Shown here piece by piece: positions 11,126-23,912 of a DNA stretch of 64,000 nucleotides (positions are counted from its first letter, which is position 1; each line of letters opens with the position of its first letter). The stretch is from assembly GCF_964340395.1 (NCBI RefSeq), contig NC_135551.1, positions 21,023,503-21,087,502 of the forward strand, read 5' to 3'. The position numbers and the translations under genes are program-made. The notes below the pieces were generated by a model. That model made no database searches. It saw only the letters and a program-made list of their open reading frames with translations, and was not told the origin of the DNA. The stretch is from Glandiceps talaboti (taxonomy: Eukaryota; Hemichordata; Enteropneusta; Spengelidae).

Positions 11126-13721
11126 ACATATGGTATTCTCAAGTGGAGAAGTAATAAAGCTATTGCGGTAAGCTAGCAATTCTACTCTCTAAGATGTTAC
11201 AGCCGGCCAGGCATTTTACCTTTAACATTTTACCTTCTTTTTTAGTTCCTAGGGGCATATCTGCTCTGTATGTCTACCCAACCATCTTCAGCCTCCCCTA
11301 CCGGGCAATAAGACCACCTCATTTTCATAGAGCTGACAGATACATTTGAGATGTTATTTTAATCCTGAAAAATGATAAAAACCTAAGGCTCTACTAGAGT
11401 TTCAAAGTCTGTCTAGGCAAAAGAAACCCATACGTGTTTGTATCAGTTTATCAATAGTATTTCGCTTTGTGTAGACTCTGGATTTGTGACAAATGTCTAG
11501 CTCTCCAAATCCAATTGCTAGAAGCTGTTAATTTTCTAAAGTGAAAAATACTGCTTCGGCACCCACATACATGGGTGTCTGATGTCACGGCAGATTAAGT
11601 TATACAGATGGATGGCACGACACCATGCTCAGCATATCAGCCACGACACTCGCACAATCCCTTGTTTATAAAAGTTCAGATGCTATCAAATTGAAGAATA
11701 ATTTAATTTATTCAGTTCTATGCTTGAACCTTTGGCTAATTCATTTAGCGATTTTCTTTCTCACAAAGGTCCTGTTATAACTTACTTAAAATAAACGGCT
11801 CAAACCTAAGCGTGAGTTTGAATCCAGGCCATGTTAATTTGACTTGTACTGATACCTATATATGGGAGGTCTCCTTGAATGTTCAATATCGGCGCAGAGG
11901 CAAGGCCAGGCACTATCTGTCACAGCGATCGTCTCACGGCGTGTCTCTTAAGTGATTACGTTTTATGTGCAAATTCAAGGTGTTCTGGTTGGTGGAGTGA
12001 TTGATTGTACGGTCCGTACCATAAAATTCAAATTAATTGTGTTCTTACCGTTTTATGCGTACACCTACACAAGTCGTGCAATTGTACCGATATGTGATTG
12101 AATATATCAGAGGGTGTACATAATCGAGAATAAGACATTACATATAACAAATCAAAATGATCCCGTTGCACTTATATTAGTGCAGTTTTAAACACGAATT
12201 TGCTTAGATACTATATACTCAATAACGGATAACAATAAGTTTACTAATATGGACTCACATTTGAATGTTTGAGGAATCGATTTATTGCACTATTGACTAT
12301 ACATTGCAGAGTGTGATACAGCATTGTTGGGTTACAAACTCTTTAACACACGTTAGGTGTAAATCCGTCTTTGATAAATGTTAGCAAATGCATCACAGAT
12401 TGAATGACCCGTTCTTTGAGCATAAGACACTAAAAGTAGTAAAAACTATAAATACGATAGTATCAACAGCTAAAACATGTATTACAACATTATTTATTAA
12501 TAAAACATCCCCCAAGAGAGTTGTTAGACATTGCTAAACTAAAGGTGAAATATGAAATTGTATCATAAAAAAGAGTTATGACCCACAATAAATGATAAAT
12601 TCAAAGTATGATAACTGTTCTCAACTTGTAAAGGAAGTGTTAGCCACAAGACGACAAATTACTGTTAGAATACTGATTGATGCTGAAGAGTTGAATATAT
12701 ACACAAATATGCAAAATCTACCAATTTATGGATATACTAATGGAATATTTTAATGGAAATAATGCCATGGGTGGTTACCCACCAATGGCATCTAACGTTA
12801 TGGTAATGATCTCATAAGGTTGTAACGAGGATTTGCTCTTAATAACGTTTGCTGACGTCAGTAACTGATATGAAGCCAAGTGGATGAACTTTCACCCACA
12901 AAGATATGATAGTTCTTTCATCTTAGATGTAATGGTATTTCCCGTCCAATTTTGTAGATGCCTTTGCCATCCAATTTCCAATCTCAATAAGGTGATTAAG
13001 ACTGAAGGGACTTTAAGAAATAGAGTTCTCCAAGATAGTATAAAATGAGCTATGAGATGAGTAAGTGTTGACCTTTTGTAAATCATTGTTCATTGTTATA
13101 ATGATAGCAATTATAGCAAACTTTAAGTACAATCGGAATTTGACTTACACTAGGTTTGTAAAGATCATTTTTGGAAGATGCGAGATCGGAAGTTTCTAAT
13201 AATCGAAATCTTAAATAAAACGTGATGTATAGATTTGATCAAACTTGAATGATTTTCTTGCTCATTTTTTTTCGCAAGAACAAATAAGGAATACCATTTC
13301 AAACGTGAAATATTTATCTATATGTTAAATTACTACAGGCCCAACCACATTTTATTCAAAGAAAAGAAAAAAACATCACATCGAGGAAAATAAATAGGAC
13401 ATGTATTGCATGTTAGAAAACTCACGAATGTGTTGCTTATGGCCATAGCAAGGTACGACTAATACCTTTAATCTCTGCTTCTTGGACATAATCCTGTCTA
13501 GCCGTATCCACCAGATGTTTCAAAGATTTTAATAGCGTAAAGCTTAAAATGGTTTAAACCTCGTAAAAGTTTATGGTTTAACATTTTATAATCTTTTAGG
13601 TGTATCCATATGACGTTAGTACATATGTGTTCTGGATAATTTATACATATTAACATTGTCATGATATAGTTTCGATGGAATTGAGTATATAGGTAAGGAA
13701 TAATGAATCAGAGAAGGAATT
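11126..13721. other. Gene-free stretch
   Basis: I see no coding exon, RNA gene or repeat cluster. The ORF at 12892-13086 has no recognisable feature. Confidence 0.4.
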
Positions 13722-13821
13722 CTATGTATGTATGTATGTATGTATGTATGTATGTATGTATGTGTGTGTGTGTGTATTTATGTATTTATGTATGTATGTA
13801 TGTATGTATGTATGTATGTTT
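13722..13821. repeat. (ATGT)n microsatellite with (GT)n centre
   Basis: ATGT units flank a short (GT)n and a few ATTT units, giving a compound simple repeat. Confidence 0.95.
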
Positions 13822-13993
13822 TGCTTGAACCAGTATATCAAATTGAAGTCACAAGAAACAGTACAGATAAGGGCAATTTTCATCTGTGAGTGAAAAAAAT
13901 ACTATAAAATGTAGATAATGAGAATCGTGATTAGGAATTAGAGATACGCTTGTATATTTTATTAATATCATCACACATTTAGGTTGACTATTT

Positions 13994-14003
13994 ATTTGCT
14001 TGC

Positions 14004-14046
<43 letters not shown>

Positions 14047-14050
14047 TTTT
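13994..14050. repeat. (ATTT)n microsatellite
   Basis: About 13 ATTT units follow a GCTTGCTT start. Confidence 0.95.
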
Positions 14051-14324
14051 ATTTCATTTAATTTTGAGGGCAGGGGATTCGAAATGACTCATTATATGGA
14101 CATATTAGTCTGTAATAATAACAGAGAGAACTGGGATAGTGCGTTGTAAAGTTGCAAGACCATGGAGGAGACGTTAATGTTTAATACGCTACAGATAAGT
14201 CCACCAGGAATCTTAAAAACATGTAATCCCATAAGTATCCGACTTTGCAGACCTTGAATATTTACTTTTACAGATGAAAGTAAACTTGCCTTAAGATACT
14301 TTAAACGAAAACAGAATTGACTAA

Positions 14325-14733
14325 GGGACGATGGAATAATGTCGCACAAGCTCAATAAGCGAACATCATTAGTTTAGGACAATCCCCTCCACCCCACTCC
14401 CCCCCCCCCCTATCGAACGTTCACAAGTGCGGCATGGACACGTTTATATATGAGGTAAATCATGATGCAAAATGTAGCGGTCACACCACTACGATCAGTG
14501 CAATGTAAAAACATGGTAAACATGAACCTGGTGAACATATTTACTGAGATGATAGTAAAGACATTAAAATACTACCGGAAACCCAGCACTGTATCTCACA
14601 TTAGAAGTAAATTTTTATCAACTTATCAACATCTCAGTGGTAAATACAGAAGCTGTTACATGTATCATTGAAGGCGTGAAAGTTTTCGACGACGTTCGCT
14701 TATTGAGCTCGTGTGACATTGTACGATCGTCCC
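14325..14733 (+). mobile_element. Family B inverted-repeat element, copy 2
   Basis: This copy has well preserved terminal inverted repeats of roughly 40 bp. The left starts GGGACGATGGAATAATGTCG and the right, reverse-complemented, starts GGGACGATCGTACAATGTCA. Both continue through AGCTCAATAAGCGAAC. The interior aligns with the copy at 2873-3304. No transposase ORF is present. Confidence 0.85.
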
Positions 14734-15170
14734 GAAATCCATTCTGATAAATAGTCTCGACCTGATGGCTCGCAATATCAACGAGAACTTTTCAGGACTT
14801 GACCCTAGTATTTAAATCAAAAGAAACTAAGTCCTTTGGGTTAATAGCTGGTAGCGATAAACAAGAGCAGGGTCGGCGTTTCTTTAACATTTTGACATTG
14901 AGGTTAATGGTGAATAGTGTAGATATGTTACACTCCCCTCTGCATTGCCTTACTCACTCTTAATACTTGCCAGACCGCAAAAGTGAACAAACCATTATAG
15001 CGTTTGTTTGTTGCCTTTCACGAACATTTTATGAGATTTTTCTATTCAATTTTGCTGTCTATTGTATGTCCTTGCACTGTATAGGGTTTTTTTGTATTTT
15101 ATATGTACTATCTCTGATTTTTATGAGGGCCTTAGCTCCAACCAAATGGGTTGCCCTCTTTAAAGAATGT
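14734..15170. other. Unannotated spacer
   Basis: No exon was recognised. The ORF at 14967-15185 runs into the adjacent (AATG)n and is not convincing. Confidence 0.4.
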
Positions 15171-15283
15171 TTAATGAATGAATGAATGAATGAATGGATG
15201 AATGAATGAATGAATGAATGAATGAATGAATGAATGAATGAATGAATGAATGAATGAATGAATGAATGAATGAATGAATGAAT
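15171..15283. repeat. (AATG)n microsatellite
   Basis: About 28 units occur with one GGATG interruption near 15195. The tract ends in AATAAAAG. It follows sequence resembling a 3' end (ATGGGTTGCCCTCTTTAAAG), so it may be the tail of an old retroelement, but I cannot identify one. Confidence 0.93.
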
Positions 15284-16169
15284 AAAAGTTAACTTAAGTT
15301 CGGTACCAATATACTATTCTGTTAGCTAGCTAGATGGTCTGGCGTGTTGATGTGAAGAGACTCTTCGTCGAACCCCATTTTTTGCAATAAACTAAAACGG
15401 TGACGAGTGGAGTGTTAGGGAATAGTCTGTAGGTGTGAAAAACAATTGTCTGACCCATATAGAAAAGTACATTCTGAATAAAGGAATAAGCCTACTCGTA
15501 GGTAATCTGTATAGCCCCATGGATAAGATAACACTAACACAAGAACCTTGGATTGAAACAATGGTCTTTAAAAGGCAACACACTGACTTCTAACTCGATG
15601 TGATCACACATTTATACATGTGATGAACACATGAAGATTATATTGTAGTTCCAAAGTTGAGTAGTTAAAAAATGTTATGCCAGTTGATAAACGTTAGTGT
15701 AAACTTTGTAACGATAGGCTACACAGCGAAAGTTAGCACAGCAAAATACCGTTATGCCTAGATAACATGATCCTGAGATTATGATTGATGGGTGGTATTA
15801 AATGCATCAATTACATAGATTGGAAATTTGATCCGGTGGCTTATAGAAAAAAAAACCATAATTACTAGGATACGTTGTTTTGTTGATAAAGGCCATGTTA
15901 TGTGTTCTGATGGAACAATCATTGAAAGGGTAATCTTGAGAGATTACTAAATAAAATTGGTGTTGGTTGACTGCTGTAAGTATTGGTGTAATTGGAAATC
16001 ACTTTTAAATCTAATCGGATATCAATAACTGTTAAAAAGAAGTCGTGAACTGGTTGTAGGGCTATCAAAGTAACACTCAGCTCAACAATGTCATTTTGGA
16101 TTTTTTCATATCCTTGTAATACTTCTGAAAGGCCAGCAAATTACACGAACGCGTCATATTTTGTTCAAA
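15284..16169. other. Gene-free stretch
   Basis: I see nothing recognisable here. Confidence 0.4.
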
Positions 16170-16513
<344 letters not shown>

Positions 16514-17198
16514 GCTGACTGACATGAACACAGTAAGAGTAATATTAGCTCAATCAAGGATACACCTACAATGTTTTGATGGACTCTTTTAGGCGGTGCA
16601 ATGAATCCCACTGAATCAAATAAATATCACATGTAATCATTTTTCACTTCCAAACCCTCTGTATACCATCAATTCGCTGGTGTTAAAGAAAACACGTCTT
16701 TTAAATATCTTGCAATGAGTCGATGGATAGATACTGACAATGATAGTTATTCTTGAGAGATGTAATCTAAAAACTAATGTTTCACTGATACTATTATAAC
16801 TATATTCTACAAGCAACAATTGTAAAAGGGATTTGAATCTTTATTTCAGACACATAAACTGTAATTTGGATGACGTCAATGTCTGAAAATGAATCGATTC
16901 ATACATTTTAGGCTGCTGAATACTAAGCAACGTAGAAGTGATTATTTGAAAGATGTTTGAGTACTCTAGACATATGTATGTATTTCCCAAATGCCAATCC
17001 ATAACTTAATCAAAAGTTATTAATGTTTCAAAGATATGATATTTACAAGATTGATTTTCTTGTCTCAAATGTCACTTACGGAATCATTGTGTTAATGGAT
17101 TATGGTGATTGGTATTCCTGACAATATCTGATGATGAATAGTTACGTTTTTAATGTATGGGTATTGTTCATTTGAGGCCAAGCAAAATAAATTGCCTT
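16514..17198. other. Gene-free stretch
   Basis: I see nothing recognisable here. Confidence 0.4.
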
Positions 17199-17556
17199 AT
17201 AGGGCCTAAAGAAAAATTGTTTGGTTCCGGTTACCCTACCCCACTTAGTTGTTCACGTCAACCCTGAACTTTTTTTTACGTATTTGAGAAAAATAAAATA
17301 AAATCGCGAAAATTGTGAAGTATCGAAAGAAATAGTGGTTGTGGAAACTGACATTAACTTAAAAAGACAATATGAAACTGTTCTTCCAATCTGTGATGGA
17401 TGTGCATCTGATGAGAAGACACCAATTACACACGGACCATACGGAAAACAACAGAAAACATAACTACCTGAGGTAGACATTCATATATGAAAGAAAAACA
17501 TTTACCCACCCCACCTATTTTACAATCAAGCGTAATTGGAACCACACAATCTGTAT
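17199..17556 (-). mobile_element. Family A inverted-repeat element, copy 3
   Basis: The left end reads GGGCCTAAAGAAAAATTG then GTTTGGTTCCGGTTACC, and the right end is GTAATTGGAACCACACAATC, its inverted partner. The interior matches copies 1 and 2. The outer few bases of the right terminus are lost. This copy gives the cleanest inner inverted repeat of the three. Confidence 0.8.
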
Positions 17557-17987
17557 GTTTTTGTATTTTATTGAAATTTATTATTTTCTTGTTTTGTAGC
17601 CTCCCGAGAGATATTCACAGTCGACAGGGGAAAACTAGGTATGCTCGGGCAAGCGAAATCACACAATCATTCATGCATGTCCAGGCAAGTGAGCAAAGAA
17701 AACTTGTAGAGAACCGAACCTGACATCTTTCCTCATCACAGATCACTTGTTTTGTACACTAAATTAGCATACCAATTCCCCAGTAACCATGGCTACAAGT
17801 TATTTCAACCACTTGGCTTCATTTCTTATTCAGTACCATATGGTTTTTGAAATGTTAAGTTTAAGGTATGAATCTGAAGCAGATCTAAACAATACGTTCA
17901 AGGTGAAAAACTGCTAAGATCACTGAACAATAACTCAGCAAGGATATTATTCACCCTGAAACAATAACGTATAAACTAAACGTTACA

Positions 17988-18334
17988 GATATATAGCTTC
18001 ATCCAGCACCTTTCAAGAATACGTCTATTTGTTTTCACTATGTCGGCATCAACTGATTAGAAGGCCAGACTTTTAAGTATAAGTAGATATGGCGAAATCC
18101 ACTAAGCAATGCAACACATCCCCCCCCCCCCACATGTATGTCATCATTTACTAGCAGATATATATAGCTTCATCCAGCACCTTTCAAGAATACGTCTATT
18201 TGTTTTCACTATATTTATGTCGGCATCAACTGATTAGACGGCCAGACATTTAAATATAAGTAGATATGGCGAAATCCACTAAGCAATGCAACACATTCCC
18301 CCCCCCCCCACATGTATGTCATCATTTACTAGCA
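17988..18334. repeat. Direct tandem duplication, ~170-bp unit
   Basis: Copy 1 (17988-18156) and copy 2 (18157-18334) are nearly identical from ATATAGCTTCATCCAGCACC to CATCATTTACTAGCA. They differ by an ATATTT insertion, a few substitutions and a 1-bp change in a poly(C) run. The high identity suggests a recent duplication. Confidence 0.93.
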
Positions 18335-18832
18335 ATTCCGAAGACACTCGGGATGTTTGGTGCAATCATTTTATATGGATGAGCATTTTCCGCATACAAT
18401 GTTTGAAGGTAATTTTAATAGAATGATAGGAATTTTCACACCAATTGGAATTACAACATAGTAACTCCCATGAATACTAAGATGTATATTTTGTCATGAT
18501 GATTTCCCCCAAATCTTACTGACTATGTGATGATGCGTGTGGCTAATGACAATAGTTGTAAGCCCTAGGTACTGGGTGAGCATGCAAGATAGAGGTACGG
18601 GACCCTGTTGATTCAGGGAAATAGTGTTGCAAAGATTTTAACGAATCAAAAATCTGTCATATACGGGTGCTTCTGAAAACACCGAAAGCAATGTCAGCAA
18701 TATTGCCGAGAAAGTCGATCATTTGCGCCAGGCTTAAGTACACGGACGTGTGTTTTTCAATTGATTTCTCAGGATGTGGTATGGGTTTGTGTAACTTTCT
18801 CCTTTATTCAGGAATTCTTTGTTTGTTTGCTT

Positions 18833-18833
<1 letters not shown>
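18335..18833. other. Unannotated spacer
   Basis: I see no exon or repeat. The long ORFs starting here run into the adjacent (GT)n/(GTTT)n tract. Confidence 0.4.
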
Positions 18834-18867
<34 letters not shown>

Positions 18868-18962
18868 GTGGGGGTTGTTGTTGATGTTTGCGTGTTTGTT
18901 TGTGTGTGTGTTTGTTTGTTTGTTTGTTTGTTTGTTTGTTTGTTTGTTTGTTTGTTTGTTTG
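18834..18962. repeat. (GT)n and (GTTT)n compound microsatellite
   Basis: A (GT)n block (18834-18865) is followed by a G/T-rich linker and about 14 GTTT units (18909-18962). Confidence 0.95.
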
Positions 18963-20468
18963 TCGCTATAGATCCATGCCAGGGGTAATAACTGTCAACA
19001 CTTTTGAGCACAAAGTAGGAAAGCGCTATATAAAAACCAACATTGTTATTAGTATCAGTTAGTTTGATTTAAGTCATTCTATATTCACTCCTTTATCGAT
19101 AATTACAATATGTTGTATTCGTACAGAAAGGAAATGCAAGTATTTCTTGAAATTACAAGTAAAAGGCTCTATACAAGTCATATTTATAACAATCCCCAGT
19201 ATTGTGTTAAACGGAGCGTAAACTCCTACCATATTGTAGGTTCATGATAACCTCCTGCCATCTATAGATAGACTTTCTGTGTTCGAGTATTCTTTAAAAT
19301 GCTGTATGTGTATATTAGAGAATTTACCATGTAAGTTGTGTAAAGGTATCAATACTACCCGGGATTTTTATTTTGAAGAGTCAATTGTATGAATGGGAGT
19401 TATTGTATAGTTGAGTATGGAAGCATACCAATATTGATGTCTTTTTAGGCTGTGCTGACATTTTGACTCGAGCTTACTATGTGGTCTATATTTTTATAAT
19501 ACATATCTATGAGAAAAACACATTTTGTGATAAGCAACCGAACCCAATTTCCTTTAATGTTAATGGCTGCAATTTTATTTCCGCCAGTTGAATTCAATTT
19601 AACGCTCAATTTTGTTCCATTCAAGTGATAAATTACTCTTCCGCTGAGAGCCTGACAACGTCGAACACAAAGTCCTTTGTCCTGATCCTGTCTGCCTCTC
19701 TTGTTTAGTTACTAGATGAAAAATAATAACTTCAGAATTTTGTAATGCAGGACAAAATGTCCATAACGAAGGGGCCAGTAAGAGGGGTTCTGGTTAGTCC
19801 TCAATTGACGAAAATCATGTCAAATCGTCGCTTAATGTTATTTATGCAACCTCTCATTTACTTCTATATCTTCAAATTTGTCATTTTCCACTTAAATGTC
19901 ACGGTGGCAATGTTTGGAGTAGTCAGCTAACCTCAATCAAGCATTTCCTGTCATACTGTCTGTCGTTCGTTCTTATATCATAAAACGGTCAAATGGTTGT
20001 GTCGTCATTCAGTAATTGGTAACACGGCAGGCAGCACAGATACTCTTTTCATGTCTACCAGCTCTGCCTTACAGAGCCGGCAATGATAGTGGACATTTAC
20101 TCTAAGTAGACATACTGTATTGTTCTGTATCATATGAGTTTATTTTCGCCACTTCATATAACACATGTACAATCATAATGGATAAACAGACCAACAACTT
20201 TAACTTAGATAGTCTGTTGGGCTTTTGGTGATTTCTGTCGGGCAAAGAGTCTTCTGTTTAAAAAGTAGGTCTCTATAACTAAGCATAATTTCGATTTACC
20301 AAAATCAGTATAACCTTTCAAACAGTGTACTTCTTATCCGTATAACATTTTCCTATACACTATTGCATTTATTGTAATTTTTCAGAGGAAAAAAATTAAA
20401 TTTATCTAAACTTGTCAACTGCATGTAATCTGTCACGTACGGGTATATCTATGATATAGGATATCATT

Positions 20469-20470
<2 letters not shown>
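18963..20470. other. Gene-free stretch
   Basis: I see nothing recognisable here. The ORF at 19745-19930 is not supported by any motif. Confidence 0.4.

Positions 20471-20513
<43 letters not shown>
20471..20513. repeat. (GACA)n microsatellite
   Basis: About eleven perfect GACA units are present. Confidence 0.95.
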
Positions 20514-20514
<1 letters not shown>

Positions 20515-23500
20515 AATAGATTGTTATGGTGGTGTTCAATAACAGGAATTAGACATTTAAAAATCTAATGTCATTTGAAACATTCTATTACAATTGCATT
20601 CATTCTATAGCTGTTTTTTTCTGGCAAAGTGATGACAAATGGGAGGACAGGTGAAAATCTGAATGTGTCACTATATCTATGAAGGATATTCCTTGCTGAT
20701 ATAAACAGGACGTTCCTTGCTGTTAACGTTTCTGTTTTACAAGTTGTTTTTAGCTTTACAGCAGTAACCGATTAAATGTAGAAGGTCTGTAGATTAGTTC
20801 TCCAGACAAGCGGATATTAAGTTTAGGAATTATCGATGGTTTCCTAGGCGACAATCTGATGTACATGTACTATCATTTCACGTTCCAAGAAGGAGGATCG
20901 AAACCAGTTATACATAATGACGTATATTTAATAATTTACGTAGAAGTGAATCGATCAGTCAAAACTCACAATTCTAAAGCTTCTGTAATCTCCGTTATCA
21001 CCTCCATGCAAAACGTACAGAGATTAAATGAAATCTGTAAAAACTTCAAAATCAGTTTTTATCCCAAAACGGGCGAAGCTCGAAGGGGGATACTACACCG
21101 GGGTCCCATCAATCCGTGGGTGTGTACGTCCGCCCATTTGTACCTGTATCTGTGACATGAACAGGCTATAATAAAATGTATTCAAACATGCTACAAAGTC
21201 ACTTAATATACTCTGCATATGCAGAACCTTTAGTTTTGTTACCATGTTATCAGATATGATCTATCTGATGGTATCAATAGATTTGACTTTGACCATGAAC
21301 TTCAAGTGCAGTTACAACAAATTATCTTATTTTTTGCAAAAGAAATTGTTAAAGGATGTCAGATTTGTTTTGAATCTTGTATGGGGCATATTATTTAAGT
21401 ATGGATTGTTCTAGTGGTCATACAACTGTTAGTGGACATATTTGTTGTTAAAATCAACTGTGTGTACCACAACTTGCTAAATAATGTACACGTGGAGTTT
21501 GTTTAGGTGTCTGCTACCATGATTTGACTTTGACTTCAACCGTTGTTTTCAAACTTCAGAATCAATGTTTCCATGTGTATCACATGCCTTGTAGCATTTG
21601 AATGTGGCTGTTGTCTTTAAAATGGTATACACATACATGGCAATTGAACACCTAACTTATCTTGAAGCTAATGTAACGTTTGGCTGATAAACGGCCATAT
21701 TTGTCTGAAAGATATAAAGTCAAGTACTTTAAATTATGACACTAGTTGGAAGTATGTCTGTCGTTAAAACAAGCCCGCCATATTAAAAATCGGCTGGTTG
21801 ATCGAATTAGCAGGCTACAATGTTTGGAAAGTAGGACTTCAGTCGTTACATCTCTGTAAACCTGGCATATTCTGAAGCCGACCATATATACACATTGTAC
21901 TTTAAGATTAAGAAATACAGCATGTTCAACCGGATCTGTCTACTTATGCTGTGTGCTCAACAACACATATCAGACGATAAAAAACAACACCTTGAGTTCT
22001 TGAGTTTCTAGATGTACGGATTTGGCACATTAAAATTACATCATTATCTTAGAAACACACGGTATACTTGTATAGTTCTGTTCAGATCAATTAACTATAT
22101 GGTTGATAACCACGAAAGCATTCACATAGTAACTGTATTTCTGTATTCTCTAAGTCGGCGGATGTACATCTAATTAATAAATAAGAATTTGAAAGCGTGT
22201 GTATCCCTTCGGCACAAAGTCGTATTACCATTTGTTATTGAAAAATGCAAGTTTTACTCTAAGCTTTGAGCAGTGAACATAGTCATGTATAAACCAACGT
22301 TTTCTGGTTATCACTTTTTTAAAATTTTGAAACCACACTGAATATTAATAACATGACTACCGAATCAATCCCTCCCTTAATACATGTAACTGGTTTCACT
22401 TTATAATTCTTTACTCGCATTTTACTTTCTCTGGCAAGGTCATTGTTCATAACCATTTCTAGATCTGTATGAGTAACGCTGCACATACGTGCTATCACCA
22501 TGACTATGGTTCAAACGTGTTCAATATATAGAAAAAGTCTATGATTTGCACATAATTACGTACATATGCATATTCACCCTTAGCCTGTAAATCACCAACC
22601 GTATGCTAATTATCGATATGCATAAAACCTGTATGTTGATATTAATATTTTATAAGTTATTACTGAATGACGTTGTCGTGCTGAGGGGTCACACCTGACA
22701 CTGTAATGTATCTGTAATGTTGAAACCCGTATTTGTGAGCAGAAAGTCAGACAACTCAGACGAGGCAACTGATATTACGAAGATTTGTGCAAGAACACAA
22801 CGTATCGCACTGGTGATCACCAAATGGCCGATTGCTATCTCAATGACTGACAGCGTGGTAAGTGCTGAATACACCTAATTTTAAAAGGTAAACATTGTTC
22901 GCTTGTATTTTACATCTGTATCTTCGATGAAAACAGTATGCCCTACTGTGTAAGTGGGCTCCGCTCTCAGCTGAACACTGGACTATCGATTTTTCACTTG
23001 CATAAATGTTTAACGCGACTGTACCTTATGTACAGTAGAACACATTGCAATGCGAACTTGGCGTTTCAATACTTAACACGTGTTTTGATATCAACGATTC
23101 TATCAATACCAAATGTATGAGACGTTATGTGACACACTAATTGCAAAACGTGTGAACCTACATGGTATGAGTGAGTACCATAGTATATTGAAAAGCACTT
23201 AATCACTCCATCAGCCGAATAAAGGGAACTTACAGAACATACACTACTCTGCAACTACGTTCGAATCATATTATAACCCGCGAATCACTTTCACTTATTT
23301 TTATTCCGATCTTCAAATCTGCACTAACTGTAACGGGGATATTACTTTTCGATCAGAAAAAAACAGAAATATATTGACTGAAAGTTGTCAAAATACCAAT
23401 AATTAGACAATCATGTTACATTCCAATTAGAAGTCTATTTTGGTGGTATAGTAGTAAGTTGAAATTGGGATTCATTAGGGATGCTGAAATTTGGGTGCGG

Positions 23501-23821
23501 ACCCAAAACTCAACCTGAGTGGATATTTTGTAACATAGAGACTTGTAAAGTGATTTTGATTTATTTATTCATTTGTGATTGTTCTTATTGGTTTCCGATA
23601 AAAAGGCTGAAATCTCGTGTGATTGCGTAACCATTTTAATCAGAATCACGCTTCGTAATTCTAGTTACGCAAATCACGCGAGATTTCGCAGTCATGGCAG
23701 AATATAGTCTATTCGTAAGTTGATAAAATAGCACAAATAAACCAATTAATCAAACAATTTAACAATTTTACCAGTCTATGTACCATACCATACTATAAGT
23801 ACTCTTACACAAATACGTTTG
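20514..23821. other. Gene-free stretch
   Basis: I see no exon. Short GACTTTGAC-type words recur near 21285 and 21525. The ORF at 20859-21155 lacks family features. Confidence 0.4.
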
Positions 23822-23822
23822 G

Positions 23823-23857
<35 letters not shown>

Positions 23858-23912
23858 GCTGTTGTTGTTGTTGTTGTTGTTGTTGCTGTTGTTGTTGTTG
23901 TTGTTGTTGTTA
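23822..23912. repeat. (GTT)n microsatellite
   Basis: About 30 GTT units occur, with two GCT interruptions. Confidence 0.95.

Noticed and set aside
20859-21155. 98-codon ORF on the + strand
   Set aside because: Random-looking composition; the end resembles repetitive sequence, not a protein domain.
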